A stretch of 64,000 nucleotides of DNA from Deroplatys truncata (lineage: Eukaryota > Arthropoda > Insecta > Mantodea > Mantidae). Position numbers and translations under genes: made by a program. The first letter of the stretch is position 1. Each line of letters opens with the position of its first letter. Positions 56,101-64,000 of this stretch are shown here, in pieces. Where the stretch lies: positions 162,474,993 through 162,538,992 of the forward strand of contig CM060975.1 in the NCBI GenBank assembly GCA_030765065.1. The letters are read 5' to 3'. The notes beneath the pieces were generated by a model that ran no database searches, had not been told where the DNA came from, and saw nothing but the letters and a program-made list of their open reading frames with translations.

Positions 56101-58264
56101 ACATACATACATACATACATACATACATACATACATACATACATACATACATACATACATACATACATACATACATACATACATACATACATACATACAT
56201 ACATACATACATACATACATACATACATACATACATACATACATACATACATACATACATACATACATACATACATACATACATACATACATACATACAT
56301 ACATACATACATACATACATACATACATACATACATACATACATACATACATACATACATACATACATACATACATACATACATACATACATACATACAT
56401 ACATACATACATACATACATACATACATACATACATACATACATACATACATACATACATACATACATACATACATACATACATACATACATACATACAT
56501 ACATACATACATACATACATACATACATACATACATACATACATACATACATACATACATACATACATACATACATACATACATACATACATACATACAT
56601 ACATACATACATACATACATACATACATACATACATACATACATACATACATACATACATACATACATACATACATACATACATACATACATACATACAT
56701 ACATACATACATACATACATACATACATACATACATACATACATACATACATACATACATACATACATACATACATACATACATACATACATACATACAT
56801 ACATACATACATACATACATACATACATACATACATACATACATACATACATACATACATACATACATACATACATACATACATACATACATACATACAT
56901 ACATACATACATACATACATACATACATACATACATACATACATACATACATACATACATACATACATACATACATACATACATACATACATACATACAT
57001 ACATACATACATACATACATACATACATACATACATACATACATACATACATACATACATACATACATACATACATACATACATACATACATACATACAT
57101 ACATACATACATACATACATACATACATACATACATACATACATACATACATACATACATACATACATACATACATACATACATACATACATACATACAT
57201 ACATACATACATACATACATACATACATACATACATACATACATACATACATACATACATACATACATACATACATACATACATACATACATACATACAT
57301 ACATACATACATACATACATACATACATACATACATACATACATACATACATACATACATACATACATACATACATACATACATACATACATACATACAT
57401 ACATACATACATACATACATACATACATACATACATACATACATACATACATACATACATACATACATACATACATACATACATACATACATACATACAT
57501 ACATACATACATACATACATACATACATACATACATACATACATACATACATACATACATACATACATACATACATACATACATACATACATACATACAT
57601 ACATACATACATACATACATACATACATACATACATACATACATACATACATACATACATACATACATACATACATACATACATACATACATACATACAT
57701 ACATACATACATACATACATACATACATACATACATACATACATACATACATACATACATACATACATACATACATACATACATACATACATACATACAT
57801 ACATACATACATACATACATACATACATACATACATACATACATACATACATACATACATACATACATACATACATACATACATACATACATACATACAT
57901 ACATACATACATACATACATACATACATACATACATACATACATACATACATACATACATACATACATACATACATACATACATACATACATACATACAT
58001 ACATACATACATACATACATACATACATACATACATACATACATACATACATACATACATACATACATACATACATACATACATACATACATACATACAT
58101 ACATACATACATACATACATACATACATACATACATACATACATACATACATACATACATACATACATACATACATACATACATACATACATACATACAT
58201 ACATACATACATACATACATACATACATACATACATACATACATACATACATACATACATACAT
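53172..58264. repeat. Perfect (ACAT)n tetranucleotide array, about 1,273 units
   Basis: The array runs from 53172 to 58264 (5,093 bp) in one register with no interruption that I can see. The unit has no stop codon in any reading frame on either strand, so it produces 5-kb open frames (Tyr-Ile-His-Thr or Met-Tyr-Val-Cys repeats) that are not genes. It lies in TRAPPC8 intron 3 and inside the Tigger element. Confidence 0.98.
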
Positions 58265-58287
58265 GTCATTGGCTGCCGGTCTCCACC

Positions 58288-58403
58288 CCGACAAGGATTG
58301 ACCAAAGTAGCAAATGAGGATGTCCAATTTCAAATGCAACCTACCCTCACTGGACCGATCAAGGATTGGCCAAAATAGTGAATGTGGACATCAAACTTTG
58401 AAC
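58288..58403. repeat. Two diverged 68-bp-spaced tandem units beside the array
   Basis: CGACAAGGATTGACCAAAGT at 58290 and CGATCAAGGATTGGCCAAAA at 58355 start two related segments, each continuing with a GTGGACATC/GAGGATGTCC-like part. Confidence 0.6.
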
Positions 58404-58534
58404 ATAGTAAGCGGGAGCAAGTAAACATGCTAAACAAACATTATTTATTACATTTGGTGCCGGAACTTTCATAATTCAATGTCATACACAGGAAAAAGTG
58501 TTAATGAGGAACGTGGTAATGAGATTCCACTGTA

Positions 58535-59375
58535 TATTCATCATCCAATATAACCAATCGAGCTAAAAGACAAAAAATATTTGCTGTAATTTCGTGTATC
58601 ATGTTTTATTGCGTTGTTTACACCAATGCAATGAGGCACTTAAAACAGGCCACTTGAATAATGCAGCTATTTTTAAAATAAACATAGGATTTGTATGAGG
58701 TTCCAGGCATATAGGTATGCACATAGTTATACATTAAGATTGGAGAGGGCGTCTTGTGTAACTTCTATGTTTATTTATTAAAAATTGCATAGCAACCAGG
58801 CAGCACTTAAGATAATAATTGACAAGTGATAGAAAAAGTATGATTGCCCAAAAAAATTAGGTGTTGTATTATTGTGCCTAATTGTTGGCTTAATGCTGAT
58901 ATTAACAAAATTGCAAGAAAGATGAATAATTAATCCTTTTCTCTTCTTAAGGAGTTTATACTTAAATCAAACACACAAAGTATATCTATAGTTTGGAATC
59001 AGTAGAAGCAGGAGGATATCATTAGGGAACATTAAATAGTTTTGCTACTATGTTTTTTTTATATATATATATATATATATTTTTTTTTTTGGTGTGCTGC
59101 AAGAGATATGAAAGATCAGAAGTTTTGTTCATTTCATTAAACACTAGCTTACCTCAAGCTTGCTTATGGAAGACCAACACTCTAGAGCATTCGAAAGAGG
59201 GGAGGATGGGTGAACCTCCGTCCACCCGCTTCAACATGTTATTGTGAGCATGTAAGCCTACTTTACATTGCAAAAGATGGGCTATGTTTGCCAAGTTTCA
59301 TGGTAGCTTGAATTCACTGTGATATTCTTTAAATATATTTATTATAATACACCATGGATATTGTAGCATTTGTAC
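58535..59375. other. No gene recognised
   Basis: Intron 3. A short AT run lies at 59060-59080. The open frame at 59050-59247 has no recognised domain. Confidence 0.4.
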
Positions 59376-59379
59376 GTCA

Positions 59380-61060
59380 CATTTCTCTTAGTGACTTTTC
59401 TGGCACAATTTATTTTTAACAAGGTTATCAATGTTTACCACCAGTAATGACGTACAAAGTCTCAGAAGAATTACCAAGTGTTGTCATTTATCTTATTACG
59501 ATATTGGCTTTTAATGTAATTAATTTTGGAAAACGTTTGCTCGCAAGTGTATGTGGATCTGAAGATTGCCATTACATCTATTGCAAAAAAACACGTAACC
59601 GTGGAAGTTTATCACAGGGCAGTGATTTAAAGACTTCCCATCCTTCTTTACTAGAATATATAATTGTAGTATAATTCTGTAATTCAATTAATTTCTTTTG
59701 GAGATTATGTGGAGCCTCACTGCAAGGGAAATTCAGAAGGATGTTAAATAGGTGAGTTTTCCAATTCAGCATTAACATCTCGGCAAATTGTGATTCAAAA
59801 TTGGCATATAATTGTTGTATAATATCAATATATTTGTTTAGAAGGGTAACTTGTATACTGAAGACCAAATCCAAGCAAGGAAAATGAAACAGATTTCCAA
59901 CTTCCAGCTGATTCTGCCAAAGACAGAATTTTGGTATGAACATGTTAATGTCGTCAACTAAATCCACTGTTGTTTTATCTTTACGCTGCAAAGTTGTATT
60001 CAATATATTAAAGTGTTGAAATAAATATTAGAAATGCAAGGTCACATAGCCATTCTGATTGATTCAGTTCCAATAGTTCATTCCCCTGCAAGAAATAAAT
60101 GCAGTAATTACTTCATTAATACAATAACCAGATATAAAACGTGTTAACATGGCACCTCTACTCAACCATCTTATATTACAATAATAGGTACTTGTGAATA
60201 TTCAGATCTCAGTTCTTCTAATAATTCTTTGAGTTGTCTATGGCGGAGGGAACTAGAGTTAATGAAATTCACACACTTCACTACAATGGACACAACATTA
60301 TTCAGGGTAATTGACTTAGCACATAAAGCTTCCCTATGAATTATACATTGACTTATGTAGCAGTTCCGAAGTTACACCAATACCCCGTAAAAATTAACTG
60401 AGCCTACCAATAAAGCCATTTCCTTGCCCTTTCATAGATGGTGTTCCATCGGTTGCGATACTGGCAAGTTTAGTCCAGGGAAGCTCATATTCGCATTCAA
60501 CATTATGAACAGCATGAATATACCTTTGCTGCATGTTTTATTCTGAAGAGAAACTACATCTAAAAGCTCTTCAAAAACATTTAAGTCAGTATCAATCCCT
60601 CTCAAAAATATTGCTAGTTATCTGAGCTCCATTGTATCTGTCTGTAGTGTCATCTAACGCTAATGAAAAACAAATTAGTGAATTTATTTTCTCCTGCAGT
60701 TGTTTTTCTATATCACATCCCAGTTCCATGATCCTCCTTGTAACAGTATTTCGAGAAAGACTTAATGACTGAAAAGCATTTATGAAATTTGGATAAATTT
60801 CTTCACCACTGAAATTACACATTCTTTTATATACTCCCCTTCATTTAATGGTTTCATATTTTTTACTATTTGTTTCACAATTCAGCCCTAAGATATTTCC
60901 AGTGTTTGGAACTTGACCAGTAGATTCTTTCACAATCTTTAATTTTTGTAATCTAGTTTCACCTACAAATGGAACAACTATAGAATTATACAAATGCAAA
61001 AATAATAAACAAAATCAAAGTTTCCAGTGCTATTTCAATGCTGTTAAATGTCACACCTGA
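59380..61060 (-). pseudogene. hAT transposase of the GTF2IRD2-like type, broken
   Basis: Minus strand in order: FTGETRLQKLKIVKESTGQV, FSGEEIYPNFINAFQSLSLS, NTVTRRIMELGCDIEKQLQE, SLICFSLALDDTTDRYNGAQ (the catalytic D of hAT in ALD.TTD), then CIIHREALCAKSITLNNVVS, VKCVNFINSSSLRHRQLKEL, the segment VDLVDDINMFIPKFCLWQNQ, and a C-terminal part. This order is that of transposases related to GTF2IRD2 and ZMYM/FAM200-like domesticated proteins. At least four stops or frameshifts break the frame. Terminal repeats were not found. Confidence 0.75.
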
Positions 61061-61372
61061 AAGAACATGTTGTCCGTAGTCAGAATTATGATACCTTTTG
61101 AAATGTCGTTTGATATTGAATTGAGACTGATCTAGAGGGATTATATAGCTTTAAGAATGATGAATACTATTTTTACAATACTTAATCACTAGCATGCTTA
61201 TTAATAGATATATGTTTATTGCAGCTTAACAGAGTCTGTTGCATGCTTTTTCTTAGATTGATTCTGTGTTTTCAATTGTACTAAAGAGTGTGATTGTGCA
61301 TAGAATCATGCAGCATAATTGCTCTTACACCTTTCCTTAGCAACTAAACAGGTCTTCTGGTTGTATCATCAG
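61061..61372. other. Last part of TRAPPC8 intron 3
   Basis: Ends in a weak polypyrimidine stretch and GTATCATCAG before exon 4. Confidence 0.5.
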
Positions 61373-61680
61373 CAGAAAGCAGTCCCACAGATACATTGCA
61401 GCATATGGAAGCCCAGTTGCAACAACTGCAAACAGTTACACCAGCCAAATTACCCAAATGGTTCTGTCCTAAAGTGCTGCGCTACTATGTCTTGCTTCAT
61501 GATGCTATAGAGGGAGATGGTGCAAAGGCTGAAAATACATTAGGAGTAATGAAGCAAGTTTATGGAGACAACCTCTGTTTTTTTCTGCAGACAAACTCCA
61601 GACCTCCTGGTCAGAATGAAGACCATAGTCATCTTCCAGACCCTTGGAGCCAGTTTCTTACAAGGCAGCTGGATGTTCAG
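61373..61680 (+). CDS. TRAPPC8: TRAPPC8, fourth recognised exon
   Basis: From acceptor GTATCATCAG the exon (phase 1 in, 0 out) reads ESSPTDTLQHMEAQLQQLQ, then KLPKWFCPKVLRYYVLLHDA, EGDGAKAENTLGVMKQVYGD, LCFFLQTNSRPP and HLPDPWSQFL, and ends at a donor GTTTGT (61681). PKWF.P..L.YYVLLHD and PDPWSQ are hallmark TRAPPC8 segments. The open frame continues five codons into the intron. The downstream exons are beyond the window; no further exon was found before 64000. Confidence 0.9.
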
Positions 61681-63150
61681 GTTTGTAAGCATTAATGGTT
61701 CATAATAACCAGATGTTTCTAGCTTTGCATTTTCTTGGGCTTTAGGTGAGGTGATTGTTTCTGAACATAAAGCTGGAAACCCAAGTAAACCTAGAGCATT
61801 AATAGTTCAAGTAACATACTTTTGAGAGAGAAATACATTGACTTTTGTTCCATGCTGTCGTGAAGTTTACTTTTTCAAAATGAAAACAGTGCGATTAATA
61901 GATCTTTAAGCTCCAGTAGTAGCACATTACATGTGACCAATATACAGTAGGAAAAAATTTAATATTGGAATAATTCAGATTATAGCAATTGAATAATATA
62001 AAAAATGCTATACAGTAAGGACTGACAATGTGGGGTTCATCTTTAGTCAACCGAAAGTTGATGATAGAAACATTTTCTATCTCTGAAAACATTTTCCTAA
62101 TTCTAACCATCTGACAAAGTGAAGTTTTTAAGTATAAACATTGACAAATCATTCAAAACATGATGGCAGTGACTTTGTAGTTAATATGCTTCTGATTTTA
62201 ATATAGCTATATAAATTTTCAAGGTATATTGTACATCAGTAGATCAGCTTACATTTGAAGTATTATAAGTGTTCATGTAAATTATTTTACTTCAAAGTTT
62301 GTAATTGTTTAATGTTTGTCTTAGTTTTTTCGTAGCCAGATATTTAAATTAAGTAAGGCATTTACTCTTAAGAGCGGAAAAAAATATATGTTTAAGAACT
62401 GTTAGGAAACCTATACTCTCTTCATGCCATAGAAGAGATACTGCATGTTGAAGAAATGATACCACATGACGGATGAGATTTGAATTATGCAGGAGAAGAT
62501 AAAAACATAAAACACTAAGTGGAAGTCAGATTCTGACTGTCAGATCATAAAAGTTAGGTTTAAAATGCTGCAAAGAGGAAATTTTTCACATTTAACGTGG
62601 AATATATCAGAATCATGCATCACTTAGTAATACTTGCAGATATTTCACTGCCATTTATGAGGGGAAACTGCAAATTATGCTATATAAGTTTTTCTGTTAT
62701 TAACAAATGTAAAAAAAGGAATTGTGTTATGCAGTATTGTTTTAAATGACTTCATTGGTTTGAATGCAGATATTAGGCACATTTATTATAAATTGTGCTT
62801 TGCAATTCCAAGGTTATCAATGCAATAACAGTATAAAAGCTATGAAAGTGTCAGTTAACAACAATATAAGGGTGAACCTAACCTCTTCTGAATGTGATGC
62901 ATTCACAACAATAAGTGAATGACATTTTAAATACTTTTCTATTTCATAGTGTTAAAATGGAGAATGATTAGTAAGCTTTGAAATTTTAAATGGCTGATTT
63001 TGCAGGCCATTATTATAACTTTCTAATAAAATTGAGTTTTGATACCTGGCATGGATTTGCTAGTTCAAATCATATCAAGAACATCAAAACAGTGTCCTGT
63101 CCAGATTTTTTTTTAATGTGTCTAACGCTCCCCATATTATGGCCTATGAC
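61681..63150. other. TRAPPC8 intron, no gene recognised
   Basis: AT-rich; open frames are short and without domains. Confidence 0.45.
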
Positions 63151-63154
63151 CTTC

Positions 63155-63450
63155 AGAAGTTACTGCATTGCACCAAGTGATGACTGGATCCATTTTGAGG
63201 TGGATGTACCCAGCAGGCAGAATCCATTTCCTCCAAAGCAGTATGATGAGGATGGTGGTGGAATGAGAGGACCTATATCTTTTTCCGTGGACTCTGAACC
63301 ATGTGGCTTTGGGGATACTTCACATGAGCATGTCAGAAATGAAGGCATGGATAGAGCTGACAAAATCGTCACCCCAGAACTGGGAATTGAACTCCAGATC
63401 CTCAGTACAAAAGCCAGAAACGAAACCACTGCACTAACCCGGAGCCTGTA
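63155..63450 (-). repeat. tRNA-derived SINE
   Basis: On the minus strand GGTTAGTGCAGTGGTTTCG (from about 63440) is A-box-like and GAGTTCAATTCCCAG (63395-63381) is a B box at about the spacing of a tRNA. The body continues left to about 63155. The 168-codon plus-strand open frame that covers this region is a chance frame through the SINE. Confidence 0.65.
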
Positions 63451-63496
63451 TTTTTTAAATGAGAACTTAGAACTTAATTGGAAAATGGCTAAATAA

Positions 63497-64000
63497 TATT
63501 TTACTTGGTCATCATAGGGCTGATATCGTAAACACAATGAAAGAGGTGAAGAAAATTGCAGTATTAATGCAAATCACCTAAATAGATTGTTTTGATATTC
63601 AGTATTGAAATTGTTAAATATGTGATGCACTTTTAGGGGGAAAAAGAAAAAGCTTTAAGGAACTTTCTCCAACATATTCTTATTACTAAAGACATACAAA
63701 ATTCACCTTGCAGTAACAAATTTGTATACAAATTTTAGCAATTGTTGTAAGAACATAATGAATTTCTGCCATTTTTAATTAAATGCAATTTTTGTCTATT
63801 CATGACTTAGAAATATCATGTGAAAAGAACATATATCTGACACACAATAAATGCTGGGAGGAAGTAACTTGTAGAGTAGTTGGCATATATTTTTCCATGG
63901 AACGGAGAAACTATGCACTGTGGTGTATTTAGCACACTTTGTGGTTCCATGATTTGCTCTTGTGTGCTTGCATTACATATGCTTTGTGATTTCGTGACAG
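63497..64000. other. No gene recognised
   Basis: Intronic AT-rich sequence to the right edge. Confidence 0.4.

Larger units (their letters stand above)
51258..58534 (-). mobile_element. pogo/Tigger transposon swollen by a 5.1-kb microsatellite
   Basis: The left end TACAGTAGAATCTCATCAG (51258) and the right end, read inverted, TACAGTGGAATCTCATTACC (58534), form terminal inverted repeats of about 23 bp with a TA at each outer edge, as in pogo/Tigger elements. Between them lies a decayed Tigger transposase on the minus strand and, between that and the 5' end at the right, the (ACAT)n array. Without the array and a 120-bp duplication the element would be about 2.1 kb, close to the usual Tigger size. 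Confidence 0.8.

Noticed and set aside
53172-58264. CRISPR-like or satellite array
   Set aside because: There are no spacers and the unit is 4 bp; it is a microsatellite.
53095-58378. Very long open frames of 1,704 to 1,740 codons in all directions
   Set aside because: They are translations of the ACAT array, whose unit has no stop codon in any frame; the low-complexity MYVC and YIHT repeats carry no protein signal.
58450-58470. LTR retrotransposon primer-binding site (TTTGGTGCCGGAAC)
   Set aside because: No LTR pair or pol gene accompanies it, and it lies inside the terminal repeats of the Tigger element.
62990-63496. 168-codon plus-strand open frame
   Set aside because: It overlaps a minus-strand tRNA-derived SINE and has no recognised domain.

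Overview
The window looks like AT-rich nuclear DNA of an arthropod, most probably an insect with a large, transposon-filled genome. The evidence is split host genes with GT-AG introns, many eukaryotic transposon classes, and a stretch of TTAGG, the ancestral arthropod telomere unit. I cannot name the species. There are no operons, real tRNA genes, rRNA genes or CRISPR arrays.

Two host genes are recognisable, both partial and in divergent orientation. On the minus strand, two exons (8431-8251 and 6206-6073) encode the start of a deoxynucleoside kinase of the insect dNK / vertebrate TK2 type; its 3' exons were not found and are probably off the left edge. On the plus strand, four exons (14238-14394, 14516-14677, 37632-about 37756, 61373-61680) encode the start of TRAPPC8, a subunit of the TRAPPIII vesicle-tethering complex. 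Two TRAPPC8 introns are each about 23 kb, so most of the window is TRAPPC8 intron filled with nested mobile elements. A third plus-minus candidate, a CGGBP1/BED-finger gene or transposon, runs off the left edge on the minus strand (425 to 1).

Layout. 1-3014: CGGBP1-like exons, then a hAT transposon with an exact 8-bp target duplication. 4.1-5.5 kb: 3' end of a LINE carrying a Helentron-like insertion. 6.07-8.43 kb: dNK exons, with an inverted pair of Penelope-like element (PLE) fragments in the intron. 9.1-9.5 kb: a fold-back copy of the Helentron-like family. 14.2-14.7 kb: first TRAPPC8 exons. 19.0-19.2 kb: interstitial telomere-like array. 19.7-20.0 kb: tRNA-derived SINE. 20.9-21.9 kb: PLE fragment. 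23.0-30.2 kb: a full-length I-like LINE nested inside a Helentron-like element. 31.3-36.7 kb: SINEs, PLE copies with hammerhead ribozyme motifs and a large palindrome, and a Ty3/gypsy integrase remnant. 37.6 kb: TRAPPC8 exon 3. 38.2-46.2 kb: PLE tail, another Helentron-like copy, tandem SINEs, and a minus-strand LINE broken by two insertions. 46.2-48.8 kb: a PLE split by a Tc1/mariner-like element. 48.8-50.2 kb: LINE remnant. 51.26-58.53 kb: a pogo/Tigger element that contains a perfect 5.09-kb ACAT tetranucleotide array. 59.4-61.1 kb: hAT (GTF2IRD2-like) pseudogene. 61.4 kb: TRAPPC8 exon 4.

No wholly new system is evident. The strongest observations are the giant intronic ACAT array inside a DNA transposon, the three-block TTAGG-CTAGG-CTAGT array, a set of hammerhead ribozyme cores with palindromic stem III in PLE copies, and a microsatellite-bearing repeat family that inserts into TTTT and may be a Helentron derivative.
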